The notes under the pieces were generated by a model that was not told the origin of the DNA, searched no databases, and saw nothing but the letters and a program-made list of their open reading frames with translations. From NCBI RefSeq assembly GCF_014652375.1, contig NZ_BMYR01000002.1, forward strand, positions 352,164-416,163: 64,000 nt of DNA, given 5' to 3'. This document shows, in pieces, positions 9,308-18,725 of the stretch (positions within the stretch are counted from its first letter, which is position 1; every line of letters starts with the position of its first letter). The translations under genes were made by a program, and so were the position numbers. The DNA comes from Alishewanella tabrizica. GTDB taxonomy: Bacteria; Pseudomonadota; Gammaproteobacteria; Enterobacterales; Alteromonadaceae.

Positions 9308-9502
9308 TTATACCATCACATTAATCGTTTGACCAAGATTACCAACAGGCTGTGCTGCAGCGGTTTGTTCAACCCCTTGCATGGCACTTTGCACCAATGA
9401 CATGGCCATTTGTGCTTGTTGATCCTGTTGCTTTTTAGCCATAACAGCGCCCAACACTTCAAAAGCTTGAGCAGACGCAAGTGCGCCAACGGATTGACTC
9501 AT
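9308..9502 (-). CDS. YjfB-like putative motility protein
   Basis: A 64-residue peptide, MSQSVGALASAQAFEVLGAVMAKK and onward, that fits the YjfB family of putative motility proteins. These are short, alanine- and glutamine-rich, and have an amphipathic helix followed by a QPVGNLGQTINVMV-type tail with the conserved G-x-x-I/L-N-V/I ending. I choose ATG 9500-9502 because AGGAGG lies immediately upstream; the longer frame starts upstream of that site. The function of the family is unknown. No flagellar gene is nearby. Convergent with hopJ, sharing a terminator. Confidence 0.7.
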   Translation of the reverse strand: MSQSVGALASAQAFEVLGAVMAKKQQDQQAQMAMSLVQSAMQGVEQTAAAQPVGNLGQTINVMV

Positions 9503-9668
9503 GGAACCTCCTATCAGCAAAACGTCATTTAGTTATCGGCCAAGATGGCATAAACTTTAGGTGGAGTTATAGTGTTAATGCATTATTTTCGTAAAAAGTG
9601 TCAAAAATAATTGAGTGAACAATATCGGCAGAAGGGTAAGCGTTTTTTTGGGTGAGTATCCTTGGGGT

Positions 9669-9698
9669 GAATGCCGCCTGTTGCAGCAGGCGGCATTC
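9669..9698 (-). terminator. Strong stem-loop downstream of the DUF2726 gene
   Basis: A 12-bp perfect stem, GAATGCCGCCTG / CAGGCGGCATTC, with a six-base loop. It lies 36 bases past the stop of the minus-strand DUF2726 gene. No U run follows, so it may be a transcript-end stabiliser and not an intrinsic terminator. Confidence 0.5.
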
Positions 9699-9733
9699 GA
9701 TCTTAGCGCGGAGTGACTCATTTCTCCAAAGCG

Positions 9734-10399
9734 TTAAGAAACTTGGATAAGCGCAGTGGATTGCGCCTTAATTTGTGAATGTGACAAAGCAGGAGCCATC
9801 AACTTTCCAACCACAGGGCTATTAGCTGCTACTGTAGGTTTTAGCGAGCGAATAGGGCGGGTCGGCCCTTTTTTCACTAAGCCTTTCAATAAAGGCTCGG
9901 CTTTGGGCGCGGGTTTGCCCAGCTTCATGGCCAAAGCAGCTTGTAATTCTGTTACGCTATACCCAGCTTTAATACCTATACGAAGATAAGGCACGCCCGC
10001 AGCCTCTAACGCGCCACTAACAAACCAATCGGGTACTGCTTTATGCCCCTCTTTGCTGTGCGTATTAACTAAGTCTAGTACAGCAATAACTTTCATGCTG
10101 TCAGGCTCGCACAACACATAGTCTAGGTATTTTGCGTTTAGCTTTAGTGCGATGCTCCGACGGCTTTTATCTGAGGCCGGTTCGCGCACATCCAGTACAT
10201 CGGCCAATTTTACTCGGTTTACGATACGATATTCGTTTTGCACTGCTTTTTCTAACAACCCTAAAAAAGACCGTTCTACCGGACTTAGCAACGCGGGCTT
10301 GCGCTGAACTTGAAACGGATTGCTGTTGTCAATAAAACGACTGGCAACGAGCGCAATCACGATCACCAGTACCACTAATAACAGCATGATAAATTCCAT
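9734..10399 (-). CDS. Membrane-anchored DUF2726 protein
   Basis: A 221-residue protein with one N-terminal membrane segment (about residues 5-21, MLLLVVLVIVIALVASRF), then a DUF2726 domain (about 35-160). Typical features are LLSPVERSFLGLLEKAV near the start, a hydrophobic strand DYVLCEPDSMKVIAVLDL, and SGALEAAGVPYLRI. DUF2726 has been linked to restriction-endonuclease-like folds, and here the VIAVLDL strand has D where the fold often has E/D-x-K; I cannot say whether it is a nuclease. The tail (about 165-221) is basic and probably flexible. Monocistronic and divergent from aceB. Confidence 0.75.
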   Translation of the reverse strand: MEFIMLLLVVLVIVIALVASRFIDNSNPFQVQRKPALLSPVERSFLGLLEKAVQNEYRIVNRVKLADVLDVREPASDKSRRSIALKLNAKYLDYVLCEPDSMKVIAVLDLVNTHSKEGHKAVPDWFVSGALEAAGVPYLRIGIKAGYSVTELQAALAMKLGKPAPKAEPLLKGLVKKGPTRPIRSLKPTVAANSPVVGKLMAPALSHSQIKAQSTALIQVS

Positions 10400-10587
10400 G
10401 CGCCCCTCCGACGAAAAATTGACGAATCAAAAGACTACAATGACTAAGCATAAGGCATGCCACTTTTTTGTATTATTGTTTAGAACGCTATTTCTGTAGG
10501 TGATGCTAGTCATTGTTTCCATTAATGGCTTTTATAGTTCATTTCAGCATATAGTTAGGGTAACTGAAACATTACAAGGATTCGATC

Positions 10588-12192
10588 ATGGCAACAGCAA
10601 CGGTTTCCTGTGGCGCATTAACGATAAAAGGCATATTAAAAGCAGAATATCAGCAGATATTAACGCCTGAAGCAACACACTTTGTGGCTGAGTTAGTCGC
10701 GCGTTTTCGGCCGCAATTGCAAGACCTACTTGCCGCACGTCAGGAACGCCAAGCCCATTTCGATGGCGGAGCCTTGCCCGATTTTTTACCAGAAACCGCG
10801 GCTATCCGTGCCGGTGATTGGCACGTCGCGGCCTTGCCACATGATCTCCAAGATCGTCGGGTAGAAATTACCGGGCCTGTTGATCGAAAAATGATAATTA
10901 ATGCCTTAAATGCGGATGTAAAAGTGTTTATGGCGGATTTTGAAGATTCGCAAACGCCCAGCTGGGATGGCCTTATTGAAGGGCAAATTAATTTACGCGA
11001 CGCCAATTTAGGGACTATCAGTCATACTGATCCACAAAGTGGTAAACACTATGCTCTCAATAAGCAATCTACGTTATTGATTGCCAGGGTAAGAGGCTTA
11101 CATTTATGGGAGAAACATGTAGAGCTAGATGGCGAACAAATCCCAGGCAGTCTGTTCGATTTTGCGTTGTATTTTTTTCATAACTATAAAATTCGTATGG
11201 AAAAAGGCACTGGGGTGTATTTTTATTTGCCGAAATTGCAAAGTCATCTAGAAGCAAAATGGTGGGATGAGGTGTTTCGTTTCACAGAACAGCGCTTCCA
11301 AGTACCCATTGGGACTATTCGTGCCACCGTGCTCATTGAAACGCTGCCGGCAGCCTTTGAGATGGACGAAATTTTATATATGTTAAAAGATCACATTGTG
11401 GCATTGAACTGCGGCAGATGGGATTATATTTTTAGCTATATCAAAACGTTAAATAATCACCCAGACCGTGTTTTGCCTGATCGCCAAGTGGTGACTATGC
11501 ATCAACCCTTTTTAAATGCCTATTCGCGCTTGTTGATTAAAACGTGTCATAAACGTGGCGCGTTAGCCATGGGAGGAATGGCGGCCTTTATTCCAGCTAA
11601 AGACGCTGCCGCTAATGAGGCTATTTTAGCACGCGTAAAAGCTGATAAAGAATTAGAAGCTAGCAATGGTCATGATGGTACTTGGGTGGCTCATCCTGGC
11701 TTAGCGGCTACGGCTAATGCGGTGTTTGCTCACTATTTAGCAGATAACCCAAACCAACTTAGTGTCAGCCGAGCAGAAGATGCGCCTATTACGGCAGAAG
11801 CATTATTAGCTCCTTGTGAAGGTGAGCGAACCGAGCAAGGTATGCGCACGAATATTCGTGTCGCCCTGCAATATCTTGCCGCGTGGATCAGTGGCAAAGG
11901 CTGTGTTCCTATTTATGGTTTAATGGAAGATGCTGCAACGGCTGAGATTTCTAGAACGTCGATTTGGCAATGGATCAAACATGGTAAAAGTTTAAGTAAT
12001 GGTAAATTGATTACCGCAACCCTATTTGCTTCTTTTTTAGAGGAAGAAGCAAAGGTGGTGTTAGCTGAAGTCGGTGTTGATGTGTGGCAAAACCAAAATT
12101 TTGAACGCGCTAAAACACTGTTACTCGACATCACCACAGCAGAAACGTTGGTAGACTTCCTAACCCTACCGGCGTACCAATTGCTGGAATAA
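10588..12192 (+). CDS. aceB: Malate synthase A
   Basis: A 534-residue cytoplasmic enzyme that condenses glyoxylate with acetyl-CoA to malate, the second step of the glyoxylate shunt used for growth on acetate and fatty acids. Length equals the malate synthase A family. Diagnostic stretches are FEDSQTPSWDGLIEGQINLR with the metal and glyoxylate-binding region, RVRGLHLWEKH, LIETLPAAFEMDEILY, LNCGRWDYIFSYIK, and AMGGMAAFIPAKD. The ATG follows an AAGGA site at good spacing. It is followed by a rho-independent terminator. A LysR gene on the other strand separates it from aceA, so aceB and aceA are not one operon here. Confidence 0.98.
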   Translation: MATATVSCGALTIKGILKAEYQQILTPEATHFVAELVARFRPQLQDLLAARQERQAHFDGGALPDFLPETAAIRAGDWHVAALPHDLQDRRVEITGPVDRKMIINALNADVKVFMADFEDSQTPSWDGLIEGQINLRDANLGTISHTDPQSGKHYALNKQSTLLIARVRGLHLWEKHVELDGEQIPGSLFDFALYFFHNYKIRMEKGTGVYFYLPKLQSHLEAKWWDEVFRFTEQRFQVPIGTIRATVLIETLPAAFEMDEILYMLKDHIVALNCGRWDYIFSYIKTLNNHPDRVLPDRQVVTMHQPFLNAYSRLLIKTCHKRGALAMGGMAAFIPAKDAAANEAILARVKADKELEASNGHDGTWVAHPGLAATANAVFAHYLADNPNQLSVSRAEDAPITAEALLAPCEGERTEQGMRTNIRVALQYLAAWISGKGCVPIYGLMEDAATAEISRTSIWQWIKHGKSLSNGKLITATLFASFLEEEAKVVLAEVGVDVWQNQNFERAKTLLLDITTAETLVDFLTLPAYQLLE

Positions 12193-12224
12193 TCTACAGC
12201 TAAAACGTAATAAACCTGAATGAC

Positions 12225-12250
12225 AAGGCGCCTTAGGGCGCCTTTTTTGT
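12225..12250 (+). terminator. Rho-independent terminator after aceB
   Basis: AAGGCGCC / GGCGCCTT stem with a TTAG loop, then a run of six T. It lies between convergent aceB and the LysR gene. Confidence 0.9.
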
Positions 12251-12266
12251 TTTGTTAATTAGAAGC

Positions 12267-13205
12267 TTAGTTGAGCTCGTCGGCGGTTTCGCTGATAAGT
12301 CTCCTAAACCAGATATGACTGGCATCTTGATGAAGTAACGGGCTCCAAATCATTTTTAATTCAATGGAGGGAATGGCAAAAGGCGGATCCATAATGGCCA
12401 TCGTGCTATCTTTTTCATAGAGTTTTGCCGCGCGAGTGGGGAGTGTCGCAATCAAATCAATGCCAACCGCTAAGTGCATCGCCACATGATAGTTGCGGGT
12501 AAATACTGTAATATTTCGTTGCTTGCCCAGCTTCGCGAGCGCTTCGTCTACCCATCCGAGTTTCTGAACATCTTTTGGATCCATACCAACGCCCACACCA
12601 AAGCCTGTTTTACTGACCCAAATATGCTGTGCCTTTAAATAGCTATCTAAATTAAATTGTTGCAACACCGGATTTTGTCGATTAATTAAACATGAAAAAC
12701 TGTCGCGCCAGACGGTTTTTTGGTGAAACGATTGGGGCAGTTGATCAAAACGGTTAATCGCCATATCGACTTTGCCATTTTCTACATCGTGAAAGGTGAC
12801 ATCTGACGGTGTCATAATATCTAAACTGGTAAAAGGGGCCTGTACTCGCAGTTTTTTCAATAACGCGGGGATCAATGTAGAGGCCGCATAATCGCTTGCC
12901 ATGATCCGAAAAACCCGTCGGCTTTGTGATGGTTCAAAATCTTTGTTGGGTTGTAAGGTTTCTTCAAGGGTGAGCAAAACGCCGCGTACTATTGGTGCCA
13001 GTTCGCGTGCCCGTTCGGTAGGGACCATGCCATCGGATGTCCGTACTAAAATGGGATCATTCAACACATCGCGGAGACGTTTCAAGCCGTTACTCATCGC
13101 CGGTTGGGTAATATTCAGTTGGTTAGCGGCGCGAGTCACATTCTTTTCGCGCAGTAAAACATCGAGATACACCAAGAGATTGAGGTCCATCTTATTAATA
13201 TTCAT
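12267..13205 (-). CDS. LysR-family transcriptional regulator between aceB and aceA
   Basis: A 312-residue regulator. The N-terminal winged helix-turn-helix is typical (DLNLLVYLDVLLREKNVTRAANQLNITQPAMSN), followed by the effector-binding domain from about residue 90. The N-terminus is of the LeuO/NodD-like branch that opens with MDLNLL. It is convergent with aceB and divergent from aceA, with a 196-base shared upstream region, the usual layout for a LysR protein that controls its divergent neighbour. A role in switching the glyoxylate shunt is therefore a reasonable inference, but the effector is unknown. The start could also be the Met six codons in (MDLN). Confidence 0.9.
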   Translation of the reverse strand: MNINKMDLNLLVYLDVLLREKNVTRAANQLNITQPAMSNGLKRLRDVLNDPILVRTSDGMVPTERARELAPIVRGVLLTLEETLQPNKDFEPSQSRRVFRIMASDYAASTLIPALLKKLRVQAPFTSLDIMTPSDVTFHDVENGKVDMAINRFDQLPQSFHQKTVWRDSFSCLINRQNPVLQQFNLDSYLKAQHIWVSKTGFGVGVGMDPKDVQKLGWVDEALAKLGKQRNITVFTRNYHVAMHLAVGIDLIATLPTRAAKLYEKDSTMAIMDPPFAIPSIELKMIWSPLLHQDASHIWFRRLISETADELN

Positions 13206-13401
13206 CGGCTTAATACCTGAGTAGAGTGTGTATTGCTTAGATGAATCATATCATTGCCATTTCATTAGCCCAAGTAACGCTTTTACTATTCACTCAAAAA
13301 ATGATGGGAATCAAAAAAATCACCTATATGAATTCAGTTTTTGTTGTCTATAGTGAAAGCACACCAACAGGGTTACTGTTACCAGCAAAGAGGAAATCAT
13401 T

Positions 13402-14994
13402 ATGTCGGCTTATCAAGATCAGATTAATCAGTTAGCAGCGGTTTGTAAGGGACAGCAAGGTTGGAATGCGATTAGTCCAGAATATGCTGCGCGTATGCGT
13501 TTACAAAACCGTTTTCATACCGGTTTAGATATTGCCAAATATACCGCCAAAATTATGCGTGAAGATATGGCAGCATACGATGCCGATAGCAGCCAATACA
13601 CGCAGTCTTTAGGTTGCTGGCATGGTTTTGTTGGACAACAGAAGTTAATCGCCATTAAAAAACACTTTGGCACTACTAAACGCAAATATCTGTATTTATC
13701 TGGTTGGATGATTGCGGCGCTGCGCTCAGAGTTTGGCCCGCTGCCAGATCAGTCAATGCACGAAAAAACCGCTGTACCAGCCTTAATTGCTGAGCTGTAC
13801 ACCTTTTTAAAACAAGCCGATGCCCGTGAGCTGGCGGGGTTGTTCCATGAATTAGATGCCGCTAAGGCCGCAGGTGATAGCGCTAAAGCGGCTGCAGTGC
13901 AAAGTAAAATTGATAATTTTGAAACGCATGTAGTACCCATTATTGCAGATATCGATGCCGGTTTTGGTAACGAAGAAGCTACCTATTTACTGGCCAAGAA
14001 AATGATTGAAGCCGGTGCCTGTGCGATTCAAATTGAAAACCAGGTATCAGACGAAAAGCAATGTGGTCACCAAGATGGCAAAGTAACGGTACCGCATGCT
14101 GATTTCTTAGCAAAAATTAACGCCGTGCGTTATGCCTTTTTAGAGCTGGGTGTTGATGATGGCGTAATTGTAGCGCGCACCGACTCCTTAGGCGCAGGTT
14201 TAACCAAGCAAATTGCTGTTACCAATGAGCCAGGCGATTTAGGCGATAAATATAACAGTTTCTTAGATGGTGATTACATTACCAGTGCTGAAGATATTGC
14301 CAACGGTGATGTGGTGGTAAAAGCCAACGGTAAGCTGTTAAAACCAAAACGTTTAGCCAGTGGTTTGTTTCAATTTAAACCAGGCTCTGGTGTGGACCGT
14401 GTGGTACTGGATTGTATTACCTCATTGCAAAATGGTGCTGATTTACTGTGGATTGAAACTGAGAAGCCGCATATCGGCCAGATTAAAGAGATGGTTGACC
14501 GTATCCGCGAAGTGGTACCAGGCGCGAAGTTGGTATACAACAATAGTCCATCCTTTAACTGGACCCTGAATTTCCGTCAGCAAGTGTTCGATGCGTGGCA
14601 AGCTGCAGGTAAAGATGTGTCAGCTTATGCTCGTGCTGGCTTAATGAGTGCGGAGTATGATGCCACTGAATTGGCGCTGGAAGCGGATAACCGTATTCGG
14701 ACTTTCCAAGCGGATGCAGCGCGTGAAGCGGGTATTTTCCATCACCTGATCACACTACCAACCTATCACACTGCGGCCTTGTCTACGGACAATCTAGCAA
14801 AAGAGTACTTCGGTGCCGCAGGTATGCTGGGTTATGTTGAAGGTGTACAGCGCAAAGAAATTCGTCAAGGTATTGCCTGTGTGAAACACCAGAATATGTC
14901 AGGTTCTGATATTGGTGATGATCATAAAGAATACTTCTCAGGTGAAGCGGCATTAAAAGCCGGTGGTGCCCATAACACCATGAACCAGTTCTAA
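13402..14994 (+). CDS. aceA: Isocitrate lyase (long form)
   Basis: A 530-residue enzyme that splits isocitrate into glyoxylate and succinate, the first step of the glyoxylate shunt. It belongs to the longer class found in Pseudomonas and many marine gammaproteobacteria, about 100 residues longer than E. coli AceA. The catalytic loop reads EKQCGHQDGKV, with the essential Cys-Gly-His; the first Lys of the classical KKCGH is K and the second is Q, which is usual for this class. The substrate-binding IADIDAGFGNEEATY, QIENQVSD, VARTDSLGA and YNNSPSFNW stretches are all present. Upstream spacing and RBS (GAGGAAAT before ATG) are good. Ends at a strong terminator. Confidence 0.98.
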   Translation: MSAYQDQINQLAAVCKGQQGWNAISPEYAARMRLQNRFHTGLDIAKYTAKIMREDMAAYDADSSQYTQSLGCWHGFVGQQKLIAIKKHFGTTKRKYLYLSGWMIAALRSEFGPLPDQSMHEKTAVPALIAELYTFLKQADARELAGLFHELDAAKAAGDSAKAAAVQSKIDNFETHVVPIIADIDAGFGNEEATYLLAKKMIEAGACAIQIENQVSDEKQCGHQDGKVTVPHADFLAKINAVRYAFLELGVDDGVIVARTDSLGAGLTKQIAVTNEPGDLGDKYNSFLDGDYITSAEDIANGDVVVKANGKLLKPKRLASGLFQFKPGSGVDRVVLDCITSLQNGADLLWIETEKPHIGQIKEMVDRIREVVPGAKLVYNNSPSFNWTLNFRQQVFDAWQAAGKDVSAYARAGLMSAEYDATELALEADNRIRTFQADAAREAGIFHHLITLPTYHTAALSTDNLAKEYFGAAGMLGYVEGVQRKEIRQGIACVKHQNMSGSDIGDDHKEYFSGEAALKAGGAHNTMNQF

Positions 14995-15026
14995 GTTTTT
15001 GCAACGTGGTCAGGTAACTGACATTT

Positions 15027-15051
15027 GGGCAGCCATTGGCTGCCCTTTTTT
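15027..15051 (+). terminator. Rho-independent terminator after aceA
   Basis: GGGCAGCC / GGCTGCCC stem, ATT loop, followed by six T. Confidence 0.92.
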
Positions 15052-15366
15052 ATGTTTACTACTTTATTGCCTGCCTGTGTCATTAACTGACACTATTTAC
15101 CACCACGATATCAATTCGCTAGTTTTTTGACTCTACAGGATTTGCATGATCAAGTCACTTTTGCTAATTACGGATAAAATACATCCACATACTTAATAGA
15201 ATGCTACAGTGATCATACCTGTTACCCGTAGTTTTTCTGATACTTTGATAAATGCCTTAGATAATGTCCAAACATAATAGTCTTTACGCTTTAAAGTGTG
15301 ACGATGCTAAATAAAAGAAAGGCCGTCATATTTTGTTTTGTAGCGAACACACATCTTTGGAGTCTT
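15052..15366. other. Intergenic region, aceA to substrate-binding lipoprotein
   Basis: About 315 AT-rich bases with no convincing gene. It must hold the promoter for the lipoprotein/EAL pair, but I see no clear -35/-10 pair. A longer in-frame start at 15298 exists for the next gene but lacks a ribosome site. Confidence 0.5.
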
Positions 15367-16308
15367 ATGTTAAAACCTCTTTTGCTCGTAGCGCTATTAA
15401 TTCTTGGCGCCTGTAGCAAACAGCATGAATCCCTTAATCTTGCCGGTAATACATGGTTAGGCTATCAACCTCTTTATTTAATTCAAGCCAGATATGCCTG
15501 CCCTGACTGCAACTTAGAAGTGTTGCCTGGGCGATCTATGAAAATTACTATGATGCCGTCAACTACTATGGTGTTAAGGTTATTAGGTGCAAAACAGCTC
15601 GATGCAGCCATGCTAACCTTGGATGAAGCTATTAGTTTTCAAAGTAATACGGGAATTGCTATCTGTGTAGCTGCCGCATTAAGTTACTCTAATGGCGCCG
15701 ATGCTGCATTGGTCATGCCTGGTTTTGATCCTAATAAGCAGCAATTAAAAGTAGGTTATGAAGAGACCGCTTTAGGGGGCTATATGCTGCATCGCACTGT
15801 CGAAAAGCTAGGTTGGCCCCGCGAAAAGTTAGCGATGCAATTATTAGTACCTAAAAACCATGTTGACGCGCTAACACAGGGACAAGTTGATGTTGTGATT
15901 ACCTATGAGCCTTATCGTAGCCAACTAAAAAAGCAGGGAGCACAAGTGCTATTTGACAGTAAAGCGCTGACAGGTGAAATCGTTGATATTTTAGTGGTGC
16001 AGCAAGCAAGTTGGGCGCAGCACCGCGAGTTACTAATAAATATGATCGCCAAGCAATGGCAGGAGGGTGTGACCATCTTAAACACGTTTTCTGCCACTGA
16101 ATTGGCTTTTTTGCAACAAAGTACCACGTTAAAAGCGGATGAATTAGCTTCTGCGTTATCGGGTATGCAATTTTTTGATGCTGCGCAGAACGAGGTTTTT
16201 CTAATTGAGAAACTGCCCATGGTCATTGAGCAGATGAATACATATTTGCTCAATAGTAAGCAAATCTCGAAGCCGGCTGAGCTCCCAGCTTGTGATCTGG
16301 TGCGTTGA
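15367..16308 (+). CDS. Lipoprotein substrate-binding protein (NMT1/ABC-type) paired with the EAL protein
   Basis: A 313-residue periplasmic binding protein. I start it at ATG 15367 because GGAG is six bases upstream and the resulting N-terminus is a perfect lipoprotein signal, with lipobox LGAC and the lipidated cysteine at residue 16. The mature protein resembles the NMT1/SsuA-like group (WLGYQPLYLIQARY near the start; LGAKQLDAAMLTLDEAI; VDVVITYEPYRSQL), which bind pyrimidines, sulfonates, nitrate or similar small molecules for ABC transporters. There is no ABC permease or ATPase next to it. The stop codon shares one base with the start of the following GGDEF/EAL gene, so the two are translationally coupled. 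This points to a role as the ligand sensor for that protein. Confidence 0.88.
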   Translation: MLKPLLLVALLILGACSKQHESLNLAGNTWLGYQPLYLIQARYACPDCNLEVLPGRSMKITMMPSTTMVLRLLGAKQLDAAMLTLDEAISFQSNTGIAICVAAALSYSNGADAALVMPGFDPNKQQLKVGYEETALGGYMLHRTVEKLGWPREKLAMQLLVPKNHVDALTQGQVDVVITYEPYRSQLKKQGAQVLFDSKALTGEIVDILVVQQASWAQHRELLINMIAKQWQEGVTILNTFSATELAFLQQSTTLKADELASALSGMQFFDAAQNEVFLIEKLPMVIEQMNTYLLNSKQISKPAELPACDLVR

Positions 16309-18725
16309 TGATTGCGCAGAGAATCCGTACTAACCGTTTTAGCTTAAGGCTAAGATTGCTGTTTATCTTATTATTATCTGCGTTTGTGCTAATGCTGATT
16401 GCCACCTTTGCTATTTGGGCTGAGCATCACAGACAAAGTCATAAGGCTAGCCAACAAGAGATATTAAGCATCGGCAGCTTGGTGCAAGGATCTATGAGTC
16501 GAGCGATAAGAATGCAGGCTTATGATGTAATTGAAGAAATTAAGGCTGAACTGCAAGCGCATCGTCGTATCCAGCGAGTGGTTCGCGTCTCTGAGGCTGC
16601 TGTGGTGATTGATGCGTACCATCCGCAATTTATTGGTGCTCTTGCTCAAGAGCTGTTCGTTGGTTTAAATAAAGAACAGCTTATTAACACAAGCCAAAGC
16701 GGTTTATTAGCATCGGAGTTTGTTGGAGCAGCGAATAAGTACATCGTTTATGTTCCACTCGTGGTGCCGGCCGTGGAGCTAGGTAAGCCACAAAGGCATG
16801 TGCTGTTATTCGAATATGAACATAGAGACGACTGGCAGCAGGCATTACAACACCGATGGTTAGAGCTGCTATTGGCTCTGGGACTTTTAACCACTGCTGG
16901 TTTATTACTATGGTGGTATCTACAACAAAAAATAGCCAGTCCTATTGAGCATTTACTCCAGGCAATAGAGGATTTTCATTTAGGTAAAACGCTTGCTATA
17001 ACGCAAGCAGAACCATTATCAGAATTAGGTCAATTAACGTCTGCAATCAATAATATGGTTGCGCGTAGACAGCAAGACGAAATGGAATTATTGAAACTGT
17101 CTGCGGCTATTGAGCAGAGCCAGGACGGCATTTTGATTACCAATAAAGCGGGAGTAATACATTATGTAAACTCGGCTTTACTTAGTTTGTCGGGTTACAA
17201 GCCCGAAGAGCTTATAGGTCAAAACCCAAGGATCTTCGGTACCGGTAAAACGCCCGTTACAACCTTTATTGATATGTGGACAACCCTAAATGCAGGCAAA
17301 GCGTGGTCTGGTGAATTTATCAATAAAAATAGCAGTGGTATTGAATATATCGAGCGGCAGACTATCTCTCCATTACGAGATCCCCAGGGTAAGATCACGC
17401 ACTTTGTTGGTATCAAACGTGATATTACTGAAGAAAAAGCACTGGCACAGCGTTTACATTTCTTAGCTTACTATGATGTTTTAACACACTTACCCAATCG
17501 TTTGGCGTTATTAGAGCAGATCGCTGTTAGGCAGAAGCATCCTACTACGCAGGGATTGCTGATGATTAACATTGATCGCATGAAGTTTATTAACGATGCT
17601 CGAGGTTATAGTTATGGTAATCAAGTCATTCAACGATTTGCCGAGCGTATCAACGCGCTTAGCCCACATTTCTTGGCCCATCTTGGCGCTGACAGTTTTT
17701 GTATCTTATTAACAGAAAACGACAAAATTGCACTAAACGAACAATGTCAGCAAACCGCCGATAAGGTATTACTTGCTTCCAAGCAACCTTTAAATGTTTT
17801 AGATGACGCTTTAGTTGTTTCTTGTAGTTTAGGTATTAGCATTGCTAACACCCTTACTGTTGGCGACGAGTTGCTACAACGTGCGGAAACCGCCATGCAT
17901 ATTGCCAAGCGGCAAGGTGGTAATAATTTGGCTTATTATAATGATGTTGATGGTAAGCAAGCGCTACTCATGTTTCAAACAGAAAAAGCATTACGTTTGG
18001 GATTGGAACACAACGAACTCAAATTATATTTGCAAAGTCAACTTGATGAGCAAGGACAACTGGCCGGGGCTGAAGCATTGGTTAGATGGCAGCATCCAAG
18101 CGAGGGGTTAATTTCGCCAGGCGTATTTATTCCTGTTGCCGAGCGCTCTGATTTAATAATCGCACTTGATAATTGGGTGTTGCAGCAATCTTGTCAAGTA
18201 CTTGCCAGCTGGCAAAAGCAAGGTAAAAAGCTTACCTTATCAGTGAATATTAGCCCAAGGCACGTGCGCCATGTTGATTTTGTTTCTGATGTTACACGGC
18301 TCTTAGACTTTTATCAGCTTGATGCGACAGCCTTAGTTCTGGAAGTAACCGAGGGGATTTTAGTCGAGGATATCACCGCCAGTATTGCAAAAATGCAAAC
18401 CTTAGCGGCCTTGGGAGTGCAATTTGCTATTGATGATTTTGGTACGGGGTACTCATCATTGTCCTACATTAGAAACTTGCCAGTACAAGAATTAAAAATT
18501 GATCAAAGCTTTATCAAAGGTATTCCGTTGCATACCAATGATGTCGCAATGGTTAATACCATTATCTCAGTAGCCCGGCAATTGGGCTTGCGTTTGGTTG
18601 CTGAAGGCGTGGAAACAGCTGAGCAAAATGCGTTTTGCCAACGAGAGGGACTTTGGGCTCAAGGCTATTTTATTGATAAGCCCTTACCTGTGGTGGACTG
18701 GCAGCAACGTTGGTTTAACCCTTAG
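16308..18725 (+). CDS. Membrane c-di-GMP phosphodiesterase (HAMP-PAS-degenerate GGDEF-EAL)
   Basis: An 805-residue inner-membrane protein. I use ATG 16308, which overlaps the previous stop (TGATG); the frame also contains a TTG one codon earlier. It has a membrane segment at about 15-35, a periplasmic domain to about 180, a second membrane segment (about 183-203), a HAMP-like linker, PAS (about 260-375), GGDEF (about 380-540) and EAL (about 550-800). The GGDEF motif is GADSF (near residue 461), so cyclase activity is probably lost. The EAL site is intact: EAL at 589-591, EVTEGIL, DDFGTGYSS near 709 and the later AEGVE motif. It therefore probably degrades c-di-GMP under control of the coupled binding lipoprotein. 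Its 3' end overlaps the convergent DTW gene by 11 bases. Confidence 0.92.
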   Translation: MIAQRIRTNRFSLRLRLLFILLLSAFVLMLIATFAIWAEHHRQSHKASQQEILSIGSLVQGSMSRAIRMQAYDVIEEIKAELQAHRRIQRVVRVSEAAVVIDAYHPQFIGALAQELFVGLNKEQLINTSQSGLLASEFVGAANKYIVYVPLVVPAVELGKPQRHVLLFEYEHRDDWQQALQHRWLELLLALGLLTTAGLLLWWYLQQKIASPIEHLLQAIEDFHLGKTLAITQAEPLSELGQLTSAINNMVARRQQDEMELLKLSAAIEQSQDGILITNKAGVIHYVNSALLSLSGYKPEELIGQNPRIFGTGKTPVTTFIDMWTTLNAGKAWSGEFINKNSSGIEYIERQTISPLRDPQGKITHFVGIKRDITEEKALAQRLHFLAYYDVLTHLPNRLALLEQIAVRQKHPTTQGLLMINIDRMKFINDARGYSYGNQVIQRFAERINALSPHFLAHLGADSFCILLTENDKIALNEQCQQTADKVLLASKQPLNVLDDALVVSCSLGISIANTLTVGDELLQRAETAMHIAKRQGGNNLAYYNDVDGKQALLMFQTEKALRLGLEHNELKLYLQSQLDEQGQLAGAEALVRWQHPSEGLISPGVFIPVAERSDLIIALDNWVLQQSCQVLASWQKQGKKLTLSVNISPRHVRHVDFVSDVTRLLDFYQLDATALVLEVTEGILVEDITASIAKMQTLAALGVQFAIDDFGTGYSSLSYIRNLPVQELKIDQSFIKGIPLHTNDVAMVNTIISVARQLGLRLVAEGVETAEQNAFCQREGLWAQGYFIDKPLPVVDWQQRWFNP

